DNA of 64,000 nt, from positions 1,364,001 through 1,428,000 of the forward strand of contig NZ_BMIA01000002.1 of assembly GCF_014641595.1 (NCBI RefSeq), read 5' to 3'. The notes beneath the pieces are model-generated. The model did no database searches. It was given only the letters and a program-made list of their open reading frames with translations, and was not told the origin of the DNA. Origin of the DNA: Dyadobacter endophyticus. GTDB taxonomy: Bacteria; Bacteroidota; Bacteroidia; Cytophagales; Spirosomataceae. A program made the translations under genes and the position numbers. Position 1 is the first letter of the stretch; each line of letters begins with the position of its first letter. This document shows, piece by piece, positions 9,882 to 19,233 of this stretch.

Positions 9882-11324
9882 ATGTCGCACCCTTTCTCTA
9901 AAATCCGAGCGTTACTGACCTCCTGCATTACTTGTCTCGCGCTTTCCACACACGCCCAAGACTCAACATTATATTATAAGGCGTCGGTAATGGCCGCCGG
10001 AGCAACCGCCCAGACTCCTTTTTGGCAACACGCCAACCAAAACGGTAGCATTCCGTTGAACGGTAATTTTGGTATTGTCGATGCGGGGATATATAAAGTA
10101 TACAACCCCCATAACCCCCGCACATTTCAATGGAGCGCCGGTGTTCAGGGAATTGCCAGCTACGGCAGATCGGCGAATGTGTTCCTTTCTGACTTGTATG
10201 CCGCGGTAAAAATCGGGAAAGTAGAAATCCTCGCCGGACAGAAAAGAATGACCGCAGGGCTCACCGATACAACGCTGTCCTCGGGTTCGCTGGCCATGGC
10301 GGGCAATGCGCGGCCATACCCACGGATACAAATCTCCATCCCCGAGTATTTGCCGCTTTACTTCACAAATAATTTCGTCTCGGTCAAATTCAGCTATTCC
10401 GACGGCTACCTCGGGGCCAGCACAATCAATTACGGTAGCGTACCGCGTGTTCCCGATACCTATTTGCACCAGAAGCAGCTCTATTTACGGCTAGGCAACA
10501 GATCGCACCGATACCGCGTACATCTCGGTGCTAATCACCAGGCCATCTGGGGCGGCGAAAACGAAACCATACCGCTATACCGGCTTGACATGCTGAAAGC
10601 CTATTGGTATATGATTTCCGGCAAAACGCTGGACTACAAAAAGATCGGTAACCATTTTGGGACATTCGACATTGGGGGTGAATGGCATGGAAGAGACTGG
10701 AATTTCTTCTTTTACCGCCAGAATATCTACGAAACCGGCTCTCTTTTTAGGGTTACCAATTTTGAAGACGGGCTGAACGGATTGAGTGTCAAACGCACCA
10801 AACCACTGCCGAAGGGATCTTCCTATTTTGCATTTCACTCGTTTTTGCTGGAAGTGATCGGTACACATAACCAGATCAACCGTTATCCAATCTCCGAGCT
10901 TGCATTGTTTGAAAGAGCTAACTATTTCAACAGCTACGTCTATCAGCGTGGCTGGTCTTACTACGGATCGGGTATCGGCACGCCACTGGCCCCCGCATCG
11001 GCTACGACGGACAGCAACTTGCCCCGCAATAATTCGGAATTCACCAATAATAATCGCTTCTGGGCGTTTCATACAGGTGTCACCGCCACCTGGCTGAATT
11101 TAAAACTGTCGTTCCGCGGCACTTACACGCGGAATTCAGGCTCGTTCCTTACGCCATTTGACGATGTTAGGCAGCAAATATCATTGTGGCTGGGTGTTGA
11201 AAAAAACTTAAATATCTTGAAAGGATGCAGTGCTTATTCCGCATTATCATCGGATATTGGCAAATTGTATCCCAACTCTTACGGATTAGCAGTCGGATTG
11301 CGTAAAACCGGCTTCCTGGACTAA
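9882..11324 (+). CDS. Wzi-family capsule assembly outer-membrane protein, copy 2
   Basis: The 480-residue protein is collinear with copy 1 over its whole length. It shares TPFWQHANQNGSIP, NARPYPRIQIS, SVKFSYSDGYLG, GANHQAIWGGE, KIGNHFGTFD, FYRQNIYETGS and the ending KLYPNSYGLAVGLRKTGF. The signal peptide ends near STHAQ. It is 49 bases after copy 1, consistent with co-transcription and an old tandem duplication. The predicted function is surface retention or organisation of the polysaccharide made by the upstream genes. Confidence 0.82.
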   Translation: MSHPFSKIRALLTSCITCLALSTHAQDSTLYYKASVMAAGATAQTPFWQHANQNGSIPLNGNFGIVDAGIYKVYNPHNPRTFQWSAGVQGIASYGRSANVFLSDLYAAVKIGKVEILAGQKRMTAGLTDTTLSSGSLAMAGNARPYPRIQISIPEYLPLYFTNNFVSVKFSYSDGYLGASTINYGSVPRVPDTYLHQKQLYLRLGNRSHRYRVHLGANHQAIWGGENETIPLYRLDMLKAYWYMISGKTLDYKKIGNHFGTFDIGGEWHGRDWNFFFYRQNIYETGSLFRVTNFEDGLNGLSVKRTKPLPKGSSYFAFHSFLLEVIGTHNQINRYPISELALFERANYFNSYVYQRGWSYYGSGIGTPLAPASATTDSNLPRNNSEFTNNNRFWAFHTGVTATWLNLKLSFRGTYTRNSGSFLTPFDDVRQQISLWLGVEKNLNILKGCSAYSALSSDIGKLYPNSYGLAVGLRKTGFLD

Positions 11325-11380
11325 TCCATGCTGCAACCAACCGACGTATATGTTCAATATGATAATAGAAAAGTTATACT

Positions 11381-11388
11381 TATTTTTG
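11381..11388 (+). promoter_or_regulatory. Possible promoter before Wzi copy 3
   Basis: TATTTTTG matches the -7 consensus TAnnTTTG in the 107-base AT-rich gap before copy 3. No good TTG lies 19-21 bases upstream, so the call is weak. Confidence 0.3.
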
Positions 11389-11431
11389 TTGGCTACTATG
11401 CACACTATGAACAACGCGTGAGGGCACACCT

Positions 11432-12916
11432 ATGAGATTTCTTTTATTCATATTACTAGCAGTACCTTTCCTTGGCTTTTCCCAATCTGAGACCAGGGAA
11501 CCTGTAATCTACAGAGACTCTACCACTAACTATGTAGAATTCGTGGGAATGGGCAGTACCAACGGGTATACACCATTCTGGATCCAGTCCAACCAATACG
11601 GTATCGTCCCAAAGACAGGCCCAAACCTTAGCGCACGGGCAGGGCTGGAACGTTATTGGACCATATCCGAGAACAAAACCCGCAACGAATGGCGCGTAGG
11701 CGCAGGTGTGGAGGCAGCCGGCAATTTTGTTCAGACCAAAAATATTCTTCTTCCGCAGGCACATGTAACACTGCGTTACAAAAACTGGGAGTTCTATGTG
11801 GGACGTAAAAAACAAGCGCTTGGTCTTGCCGACTCCACGATTGGTTCCGGCTCCTACGCATGGTCCGGCAATGCATTACCGATCCCCAAGATCTATTTGG
11901 GAACAACGCGGTTCGTACCGGTGCCTTTAACAAAGGGCTGGCTTTCTTTCCAGGCGTTTTATTCGGATGGATTGTTTGAAAATAGTAGGCCGATTACCCA
12001 AAATTTAAAGTTTCATCAAAAAGCATTTTACATGCGGATTGGAAAAGCCAATTCGATGCTGAAACTCTACGGAGGCTTTAATCACCAGGTTCAATGGGGT
12101 GGAAAACTCAAGAAAAATCTGGGGCTTACCGGCGAAAGATTACAAATGCCAAGCGGCTTTAAAAACTATGTTAATGCCGTTATCGGGTCGATCGGTGGTA
12201 GTGGTGACGATATTACGTATTTCGACAGCACCAGCCGGATCGGAAACCACCTTGGTTCGATTGATCTGGCGATGGAGATCGAAACTTATGAGAGTAGCAT
12301 CTTCCTTTACAGGCAGTTTGTTTATGAAGACGGCTCGCTGTTTTACTTAACAGGGCTTAGTGACGGTCTTTATGGTGCCCGTATCAAACGTAAGAATTCT
12401 TACGGAGCTAATTTCGAAGTCAATGCAGCAGTTCTCGAATTACTCTATACCAAAAACCAGGGAGGGGATGATTTTGTAATTGGCGACGGAAAAAGACGGG
12501 GGCACGACAATTATTTCAATAACCAGCAAGTCCGCGATGGCTGGGGCTATTACGATAGGACAATCGGCACGCCATTCATTCCGCCTACATCGCAGACCAA
12601 ATGGAAATGGCCCAATTACGCCGATAATTTCACAAGCAATAACCGGGTTATGATGCTCCATCTGGGCCTAGAAGGTACATTATTCCGGAAAATACAGTGG
12701 ATGGGCAAATTCTCTTTTTCCGAAAACAGCGGCGCGTATCTTGAAAAGTTCATAGGCTCTCCCAAGCAATTCTCCGGTATGCTCCTCGTGCAATCCAAGC
12801 TTGACGTACTCGGCGGGCTAACGGTAAAAGGTGCCTACGCAGCGGATATCGGCGATTTGTACCGCAAAACTTACGGATTCATGCTCGGTGTACGAAAAGA
12901 CTTTTCGTTTTACTGA
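11432..12916 (+). CDS. Wzi-family capsule assembly outer-membrane protein, copy 3
   Basis: The 494-residue protein has a signal peptide (MRFLLFILLAVPFLGFSQ). It keeps the family landmarks TPFWIQSNQYGIVP, GRKKQALGLAD, GGFNHQVQWGG, RIGNHLGSID, YRQFVYEDGSL, LLYTKNQGGDD and a C-terminal DLYRKTYGFMLGVRK. It is more diverged from copies 1 and 2 than they are from each other, with an insertion around residues 235-270. It ends 3 bases before the convergent HIT gene with no terminator between. This is the last recognisable gene of the polysaccharide locus on this side. Confidence 0.82.
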   Translation: MRFLLFILLAVPFLGFSQSETREPVIYRDSTTNYVEFVGMGSTNGYTPFWIQSNQYGIVPKTGPNLSARAGLERYWTISENKTRNEWRVGAGVEAAGNFVQTKNILLPQAHVTLRYKNWEFYVGRKKQALGLADSTIGSGSYAWSGNALPIPKIYLGTTRFVPVPLTKGWLSFQAFYSDGLFENSRPITQNLKFHQKAFYMRIGKANSMLKLYGGFNHQVQWGGKLKKNLGLTGERLQMPSGFKNYVNAVIGSIGGSGDDITYFDSTSRIGNHLGSIDLAMEIETYESSIFLYRQFVYEDGSLFYLTGLSDGLYGARIKRKNSYGANFEVNAAVLELLYTKNQGGDDFVIGDGKRRGHDNYFNNQQVRDGWGYYDRTIGTPFIPPTSQTKWKWPNYADNFTSNNRVMMLHLGLEGTLFRKIQWMGKFSFSENSGAYLEKFIGSPKQFSGMLLVQSKLDVLGGLTVKGAYAADIGDLYRKTYGFMLGVRKDFSFY

Positions 12917-12919
12917 GCC

Positions 12920-13309
12920 TTACAAATTACTTCTGATCTTTTCGGCCAGCGTCGCGAGTTCTTCTTGCGACGTTTTTATTTTCTTGCTGAAATCGGCATC
13001 GGCCATGCTGTTGAGCGGGAGCAGATGCACATGCGCATGAGGCACTTCCAGGCCAATCACACTCACCCCGATTCGCAGGCAAGGCACCGTCTTTTCCAGT
13101 GCAGGAACAATACTTTTCGCAAATGCAAACAGACCTGTATACAACTCGTCGTCAAGGTCGAACAGGTAATCCACCTCTTTCTTCGGGATCACGAGCGTAT
13201 GCCCTTTGGCGATGGGGAATGCGTCCAGAAACGCGAGAAAATCTTTTGTTTCGGCGATTTTGTGACAAGGGATCTCCCCCGCTACGATTCTTGAAAATAT
13301 AGATGCCAT
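12920..13309 (-). CDS. HIT-family nucleotide-binding hydrolase
   Basis: The 129-residue protein carries the histidine triad H91-A-H93-V-H95 followed by LLPLN. Upstream it has IPCHKI and a KGHTLVIPKKE strand, matching the HINT/Fhit-like branch in length and layout. Such enzymes hydrolyse phosphoramidate or dinucleoside polyphosphate bonds, with the middle histidine acting as nucleophile. It is a cytoplasmic protein. It has its own promoter and is transcribed toward the Wzi genes; nothing links it functionally to them. Confidence 0.92.
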   Translation of the reverse strand: MASIFSRIVAGEIPCHKIAETKDFLAFLDAFPIAKGHTLVIPKKEVDYLFDLDDELYTGLFAFAKSIVPALEKTVPCLRIGVSVIGLEVPHAHVHLLPLNSMADADFSKKIKTSQEELATLAEKIRSNL

Positions 13310-13343
13310 GTGGATAGGAAGTCGGATTATGCCGAGCTACTCC

Positions 13344-13375
13344 CAAAAATAGGAGCCGCCAACTTTCGATCCAAA
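13344..13375 (-). promoter_or_regulatory. Promoter of the HIT gene
   Basis: On the minus strand TTTG (13372-13375) and TATTTTTG (13344-13351) are separated by 20 bases, a near-ideal Bacteroidota promoter about 35 bases before the HIT start codon. Confidence 0.62.
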
Positions 13376-13381
13376 TATGCC

Positions 13382-13410
13382 TTTGAAAACTCAAAAAGTA
13401 CTTAATATTG
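13382..13410 (+). promoter_or_regulatory. Promoter candidate for the DUF1080 gene
   Basis: TTTG at 13382-13385 is followed after 17 bases by TAATATTG (one mismatch to TAnnTTTG), 26 bases before the ATG at 13437. It lies back-to-back with the HIT promoter. Confidence 0.42.
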
Positions 13411-13436
13411 TGGACTAAAACTTTAACAAGCGAAAC

Positions 13437-14141
13437 ATGAATTTCACAAATTGGAAGGCTTTCGGAAAAGCATCCGTTATCGCCCTGGCTACCCTGGCCT
13501 TTTCAAATGATGCAGAAGCTCAAAAAGGAAAGTGGGTTACCCTTTTCGACGGAAAGAACCTGAACGGCTGGCATAGCTGGCAACAGGACAAAGTTCTGCC
13601 ACAATGGAAAATAGAAGACGGAGCGGTAGTTCTGGCCGAAAAAGGTGGTAAAGACCTTGTTACAGATAAAGAATACGGTGATTTCGAACTCGAACTGGAA
13701 TGGAAAATCGCCGAAGGTGGTAATAGCGGGATCATCTACCACGTGGTAGAAGACAAAAAATATTGCTGCCCCTACTCTACCGGCCCGGAAATCCAGGTAC
13801 TCGACGACGTAAAACACCCCGATTCCAAAGCGGGCAAAGCGGGTAATCACAAATCAGGCTCACTTTATGATATGATTCCCGCATCTGATTTCACGGCTGT
13901 TAAACCTGCCGGAGAATGGAATAAGGCGAAAATCGTCATCAAAGGCGGCAAAGGCGAAAGCTGGCTAAACGGCAAAAAAGTAGTGGAATTCCCCACTCAG
14001 GGCGCCGAATGGGACAAACTTGTCGCAAACAGCAAATTCAAAACCTGGCAAGGTTTCGGCGCGTTTCCCAAAGGGAAAATTGCATTGCAAGACCACGGCG
14101 ACAAAGTTTCTTACCGCAATATCCGCATCAAGGAACTATAA
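13437..14141 (+). CDS. Secreted DUF1080 protein (3-keto-disaccharide hydrolase-like)
   Basis: The 234-residue protein has a signal peptide ending near AEAQ (residue 29) and a single concanavalin-like beta-sandwich domain (DUF1080, PF06439). Landmarks are LFDGKNLNGW (36-45), the GNSGIIYHV strand, GPEIQVLDD and GSLYDMI. Members of this family hydrolyse 3-keto-glucosides or similar sugars in the periplasm, and many are uncharacterised. The gene appears monocistronic. Its last six bases overlap the end of the convergent helicase gene, so the two stop codons are interlocked. Confidence 0.85.
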   Translation: MNFTNWKAFGKASVIALATLAFSNDAEAQKGKWVTLFDGKNLNGWHSWQQDKVLPQWKIEDGAVVLAEKGGKDLVTDKEYGDFELELEWKIAEGGNSGIIYHVVEDKKYCCPYSTGPEIQVLDDVKHPDSKAGKAGNHKSGSLYDMIPASDFTAVKPAGEWNKAKIVIKGGKGESWLNGKKVVEFPTQGAEWDKLVANSKFKTWQGFGAFPKGKIALQDHGDKVSYRNIRIKEL

Positions 14142-17100
14142 TAAACCGTTTTTAAGGTTTCCCGACCAATATTCGCGGCTGTAAACGCGCCTGAAAGGCC
14201 AGTTTTTCAAACGCAACAGAAGGGGCAAATAAGCGTGAGGCTCTTTGGATGACTTGCTGTAATGGTAAAGATCGTCGTCCGTAAGTACCAAGCCCTTGTA
14301 GGCCCCTTCTTCCTTTACGGTGATATCCCCAAATGGCAATTCTTTCTCGAATGCAGGGTTCTGCCGTACCAACCGCTCTTTCAGCAGCCAATCCGAGCGA
14401 AATTGCCCCGTAGGAAGCGGCGCCGGCTCGTACTTGCCTTCCGACACCTGCAACGCGTAGTCCATGTAAGCCCTGAGCAGTTTCGGGCCTTCGTTGGCCG
14501 TTTGTTCCGTTTGCAATTGCGACGGCCAGAGACTTGTTACAAAGTAAATCTTCTCGCGTGCCCGTGTGACGGCCACATTCAGACGATTCTCGCCTCCCTG
14601 CATATTCAACGTACCAAACTGCATGGAAATGCGGCCTTTCTCATCCGGTGCGTACCCCATTGAAAAAATGATAATGTCGCGCTCGTCGCCCTGCACATTC
14701 TCTATGTTTTTCACAAAAAGACCTTCCGGTAATGCGACTTCTTTCTCCAATGCATCCTGGATAGCCGCCTGCTGGTAAAAATTGAACGTTACCACGCCAA
14801 TGCTCTTCCCGGTCCCGGCAAGCTCGCGGATAAGGCGCAATACTTCCTCCACTTCAACGGCGTTGGTATTGTTTTTCCAGACACCTTCGGTTTTAATGTA
14901 TTGAATACCCGGTTCACGATCGTTGATCTTGTGGAAATCGGGCAGGAGTTTGAGGCTCTTTTTATAAAAATTTCTGTTTGAAAAATCAATGAGATCCAGC
15001 GAAAGGCTTCGGTAGTGGCCTGTCAGCTGGTAATGATCCAGCGACTGCCCCGCAAGGTCCAGCAATGACTCGATTTCAATGGCGGCAGAATACTCCTCGT
15101 CCTCCGCCCTGTCCTCGAACCGCACGCGGTAAAGATCGCTAGGCGAAAGCTGCTTGCTATCCCCGGTAACCACCCATTGTTTGCCCCGGAATGCAGCCGG
15201 CAGACTATATTCTGCATAGCATTGCGAAGCCTCATCGAAGATCACCAGGTCGAACAACCCGCTTTCCATCGGGAAAATGGCCGAAACTGCTTCCGGAGAA
15301 GCCATCCAGCATGGTATAAGCGCGAATACTTCGTCCGCGTAATTTTCCAACAATTTCCGGATCGGCCAGATCTTGCGCTTTTTCGTAACCTGGTGCCCCA
15401 GCTCGCGGTAGGTTACGCGGTTGCCGAGACGGTTTTTCTCGACATCTTCATAAGTCGCCTCGCGAAGTTTAATATTCGTAATGTCGGCGCTAAGCTTTTG
15501 CTTGGAGGTAATGCTGCCTTGGATATCGCGCTCCCATTGTCCCATTTTCAGCGACGTCACCGACCGCAATGCAGGGTATTTGCTCTCAATATGCTCGATC
15601 CAGGCTAGTTTAACACTATTTTCAAAAAGGCCGAGTACTTCCTGTGCATTCGTGAAGCCAAGCTCCTCACCCTTCCCCAAAGTTTCCTGCGTAGCACCCC
15701 GCTGCGACTCCGTCATTTCTTCCCACAAGCGGTCCATATCGGCCAGGGAATCAAAATCATTACGTAGGGATTCCACCAGGACTTGGCTGCAACCCGCAGG
15801 ATCGTCGATCAGCGCGGTAATCTGTTCCGGCAATAAGTAGGGAAGCATGGCCTTTTCCATGCGGTCCCATATTTGGAGCCATTGTCTAAGGTTTTGAATG
15901 GTTTCCAAAAACTGGTCGAGCTGGTTGTTAGCACCAACAATTTCATAAAAAACTTTAGTCCAGGCGCCTGCGTCCATACGCGCGATCGCATCCGCAGCGC
16001 GTTCGGCAGATTTAAAGAATGAAAGATACTCGCCCGCTTGATCAGCCGAAAAATCATCGATAAATGCCGGTTCAAAACCCAGACTTCCATGTTGCAGCCA
16101 CGATTCCAGCTGCCTGCGGTTCCTTAGACGCTCTTCCAGCCGCACCATGTGTTCGAAAGAAGCCGTAAGGCCGTTTGCCGTCGCTACCCGCTCTATTTCC
16201 TTCTTTTCTTTGCTAAAAACATCCCAAAAGAAGCCCGAAACGGCCGATTGCTTCGTTTCGAGTGATTTTTTCAGCATTATTTCAAATGCATTCAGCTGCG
16301 AGGCAGGCAATGACATTTCAATGCCGCCTTCCGCGATGAAACCTTCCATCACATCCACCGCCTGGCGCACGAATGCGAGCCGCTCGTGCGCATTCGAGAA
16401 CGAACCGCAGTATTTTTTTACGAGCTTCCACACTGGTTCTTCGGTAACCAGTCCGGCAATATCAGTAAGCCGCTCCGCGATCTCCTTCCGGTTCCGGATA
16501 AACGCCTTCTCGAACGGAAAACCTGTTAATTGCTCAAAAACGCGTGTTTGCTTCTCAAAGGCGGCGGGCCATTCCGATAGCATATTTTCCATTATCCTCA
16601 GCTCCCCCATGCCAAATGCGGCGAAGCTCCGCCGTTTCCGCCAGGGATGCGTGGGATGGATCAGGAATGCATAGTCGGAATAGGTTTTCAGATGCCTTTT
16701 GAATCCGTCCCAGGTATCGATCCTGAACTGCCGGTAATAGGGCCGCATATCGGAGTGCGAGGCTTGCGGATCGCTCGTGAGGTAAAGTTCCTTGATACTA
16801 ACCCCGCATTCGCTCTCCTCAAACAATGCGGCGCGAAAACCATTTAGTTCTTCCACAGTCTTATCAATCGCGCGGCTTTCCTGGGTGAATTGTCTTTCCA
16901 GAAATACCGAATCGAGGCTGTAATTCTGCTGACGATAGGCCTCCACTTTCTCTATCTGAGACGCAATCTGGCTGTATAGTGCCGACCGGTCGTTTTTAAA
17001 ATCGTGAATAAGGCCTGTAAAATCCTTCATTCCGGTAGTAGCCAGACGCTGGTAAACGACATCCAGTGCCGCCCGTTTTTGGCATACCAATAAAACGCGC

Positions 17101-18134
17101 TTCCCTTTGGAAGTAAAATCAGCGATCAGATTGCATATTAGCTGCGATTTACCGCTTCCCGGCGGTCCTTGCACCACTACCGAGCGCCCGGATTTGACCG
17201 CCAGTATAATCTCTTCCTGCGATTCATCCACCGAAAACGGCGTCAGCACATCTTCCTCCTTCGACGGGCGATTTTCACGCATCGGAAGTTCAGGTTCGAA
17301 ATCGCTAATCTCCTCATCGGCTTCATCTGCAAAACCGATTAGAGGCAGATTAAAACCATCTTCCTCTTCCAAATCCAGCAATTTATTGTAATCCGGAACA
17401 AGGTATGATCCTGCCTGCGGGAAAATGCCCAGAACAGCCTCGGGATAAAGTTTCAACACTCCATTGCGCTCGTTTGCTACCAGATCGGAGCTCTTTTCGC
17501 CGCTGAATGCGCCGAGTTTATCTTCAAAAAGCTGTTGATTAAAGTTGATCTTGAACGGCGTCGATTTCAGCCATTCATATAGTTGTGTCCTGAACTCGAG
17601 AAAGTCGTTTGGAAAATCCTCAAATGACTTTTCGAGTACCTCATCAGGAATTTTGGCTTCATTGAAATGCCCGTAAGCCAGCGCGAAACTTTGGTTTAAA
17701 GCCACATTGCTGTCATCTCGCTCGAAAAGGCACCACTGCTCGCGGTCCATGCGCAACGTCACCGGGAAAAACAGCAACGGGGCGTGGATGGGCGTACCGT
17801 CGGAAAGTTTGCCTTTCACAAGCGGGTAGCCCACATACAGGTCGCGCGAGCCCCGTTCTTCTTCGATAAAACGTTCGGTACGGGCTATTTTGCGCAGCCG
17901 CTTGCTCGTTTCATTCACCTTCTCGAAACGCGGATCCGCCACATCGCAGAGCGCAACCCGGTCGTTTCCCTGGATTACCTGTTTCAGCACATCCGCAGAA
18001 GGCTTCGACAACAGGAAATCCGTGTCATGGAAATCCAGGAACTGCTCGGCAGACAAGTTCGTAAGTAACAACGACTTGTTGCGGGTACTAAGATTGGTAA
18101 GTCGTTTTAGATAGGCTTTAAGAATCCGGCTCAT
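14136..18134 (-). CDS. Large superfamily 1 helicase with DUF4011-like N-terminus
   Basis: The 1332-residue protein has an N-terminal region beginning YLKRLTNLSTRNKSLLL, similar to DUF4011 helicases. A Walker A motif VQGPPGSGKS lies at about 322, the DEASQ Walker B at about 967, VTGDSKQLSPS at about 985 and the arginine-finger motif NVAVTRAREKIY at about 1190. This is the Upf1/DNA2-like SF1 order. The roughly 640 residues between Walker A and B are unusually long and mostly helical, with coiled-coil character. The C-terminal tail (RRVYSREYW) resembles the end of related helicases that carry a Vsr-type nuclease domain, but that domain is not present here. Function could be DNA repair, RNA metabolism or defence; the sequence does not decide. 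It overlaps the DUF1080 gene by six bases. Confidence 0.85.
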   Translation of the reverse strand: MSRILKAYLKRLTNLSTRNKSLLLTNLSAEQFLDFHDTDFLLSKPSADVLKQVIQGNDRVALCDVADPRFEKVNETSKRLRKIARTERFIEEERGSRDLYVGYPLVKGKLSDGTPIHAPLLFFPVTLRMDREQWCLFERDDSNVALNQSFALAYGHFNEAKIPDEVLEKSFEDFPNDFLEFRTQLYEWLKSTPFKINFNQQLFEDKLGAFSGEKSSDLVANERNGVLKLYPEAVLGIFPQAGSYLVPDYNKLLDLEEEDGFNLPLIGFADEADEEISDFEPELPMRENRPSKEEDVLTPFSVDESQEEIILAVKSGRSVVVQGPPGSGKSQLICNLIADFTSKGKRVLLVCQKRAALDVVYQRLATTGMKDFTGLIHDFKNDRSALYSQIASQIEKVEAYRQQNYSLDSVFLERQFTQESRAIDKTVEELNGFRAALFEESECGVSIKELYLTSDPQASHSDMRPYYRQFRIDTWDGFKRHLKTYSDYAFLIHPTHPWRKRRSFAAFGMGELRIMENMLSEWPAAFEKQTRVFEQLTGFPFEKAFIRNRKEIAERLTDIAGLVTEEPVWKLVKKYCGSFSNAHERLAFVRQAVDVMEGFIAEGGIEMSLPASQLNAFEIMLKKSLETKQSAVSGFFWDVFSKEKKEIERVATANGLTASFEHMVRLEERLRNRRQLESWLQHGSLGFEPAFIDDFSADQAGEYLSFFKSAERAADAIARMDAGAWTKVFYEIVGANNQLDQFLETIQNLRQWLQIWDRMEKAMLPYLLPEQITALIDDPAGCSQVLVESLRNDFDSLADMDRLWEEMTESQRGATQETLGKGEELGFTNAQEVLGLFENSVKLAWIEHIESKYPALRSVTSLKMGQWERDIQGSITSKQKLSADITNIKLREATYEDVEKNRLGNRVTYRELGHQVTKKRKIWPIRKLLENYADEVFALIPCWMASPEAVSAIFPMESGLFDLVIFDEASQCYAEYSLPAAFRGKQWVVTGDSKQLSPSDLYRVRFEDRAEDEEYSAAIEIESLLDLAGQSLDHYQLTGHYRSLSLDLIDFSNRNFYKKSLKLLPDFHKINDREPGIQYIKTEGVWKNNTNAVEVEEVLRLIRELAGTGKSIGVVTFNFYQQAAIQDALEKEVALPEGLFVKNIENVQGDERDIIIFSMGYAPDEKGRISMQFGTLNMQGGENRLNVAVTRAREKIYFVTSLWPSQLQTEQTANEGPKLLRAYMDYALQVSEGKYEPAPLPTGQFRSDWLLKERLVRQNPAFEKELPFGDITVKEEGAYKGLVLTDDDLYHYSKSSKEPHAYLPLLLRLKNWPFRRVYSREYWSGNLKNGLL

Positions 18135-18159
18135 AGGTACTCAAAACGCTGCCCGATGC

Positions 18160-19233
18160 CTAACTATTGGATAGTACCTCGTCCTCCACTTCCTTTTTTT
18201 CAGGAACGACCACCGAGGCTAGTATACTCACCGCCAGGATACCGATGATCACATACAGCGAATAGACGGTTTTGAACCCGATGGATTCCAGGTAATGGTG
18301 CGCGAGCATTTTCCCGCCGATAAACACCAGCAGAACCCCCAGACCGTACTTAAGGAAGCGGAAAAGCCCCATAATGTTGCTCAGGAAGAAGAACATAGAC
18401 CTCAATCCCATGATCGCGAAGATATTCGAGAAGAATACCACGTAAGGGTCCTTGGTCACCGAAAATACCGCCGGCACCGAATCCACAGCGAAAATAAGGT
18501 CTGTAAATTCGACAATGAGAACTACTACAAAGAGTGGTGTAACGAGCCATTTACCTTTTTTCAGCACGAAGAAATGTTCGTGCACGTAACGCGGGAAGAC
18601 CGGGAGATATTTGGAAGCAAATTTTACGACAGGGTGTTTCGCAGGATCGATCTTCTCATCTTCCCCAGCCTCGAAGAATATCTTGCCTCCCTGGTAAACC
18701 AGCAGCAAACCGAAGATATAGATGATCCATTCAAAACGCTGCATCAGCGCCGAGCCGACGAAAATGAATATAAAACGCATGATAATCGCGCCTAAAACGC
18801 CCCAGAAAAGGACTTTTTTGAAGTATTTTGGCCGAACACCGAACGATGAAAAGATCAGGATGATAACGAAAATATTGTCGACCGAAAGCGCATATTCCAG
18901 CAAATAGCCGGTAATAAATTCCAGCGACATGTTTTTCCGGTAGATTTCCAGGCTTTCCTGAAAATCGCCCGGTATGAGCCGTAAGTGCGGCGCGTACTTG
19001 TTTTTGATCGTTTCGAGCTGCCCGTAATTGTCCACTCCATGCACCAGGTCGCCATGTGTATTAATGACCAGGTAAAATGCCAACGCCAGTGCTATCCATG
19101 CAACCGTCCAGGCTGCCGCTTCACCAAACTTGACCACATGGTCCTTTTTGTTGAAAACGCCCAGATCTAAAAGCAGCATGACACTGATCACCAGAATAAA
19201 ACCTCCAAAAAACAGCACTTCGTTGGAAAACAT
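18160..19233 (-). CDS. TerC/Alx-family membrane transporter
   Basis: The protein has about 357 residues from ATG 19233 (an in-frame TTG at 19239 is less likely). It contains about nine hydrophobic segments and the two acidic family signatures in membrane helices, YALSVDNIF and EFTDLIFAVDSVPAVF. TerC/Alx proteins export manganese or supply metal to secreted enzymes, and some members are linked to tellurite resistance. The C-terminus ends in an acidic tail (EKKEVEDEV). The gene is 25 bases downstream of the helicase start region on the same strand, so a joint transcript reading into the helicase is possible. The specific metal is an inference from the family. Confidence 0.88.
   Translation of the reverse strand: MFSNEVLFFGGFILVISVMLLLDLGVFNKKDHVVKFGEAAAWTVAWIALALAFYLVINTHGDLVHGVDNYGQLETIKNKYAPHLRLIPGDFQESLEIYRKNMSLEFITGYLLEYALSVDNIFVIILIFSSFGVRPKYFKKVLFWGVLGAIIMRFIFIFVGSALMQRFEWIIYIFGLLLVYQGGKIFFEAGEDEKIDPAKHPVVKFASKYLPVFPRYVHEHFFVLKKGKWLVTPLFVVVLIVEFTDLIFAVDSVPAVFSVTKDPYVVFFSNIFAIMGLRSMFFFLSNIMGLFRFLKYGLGVLLVFIGGKMLAHHYLESIGFKTVYSLYVIIGILAVSILASVVVPEKKEVEDEVLSNS

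Noticed and set aside
14136..14141. The six-base overlap of the DUF1080 and helicase genes as an error or frameshift
   Set aside because: Both stop codons are in frame and both proteins have normal ends; convergent overlaps of this size are common.
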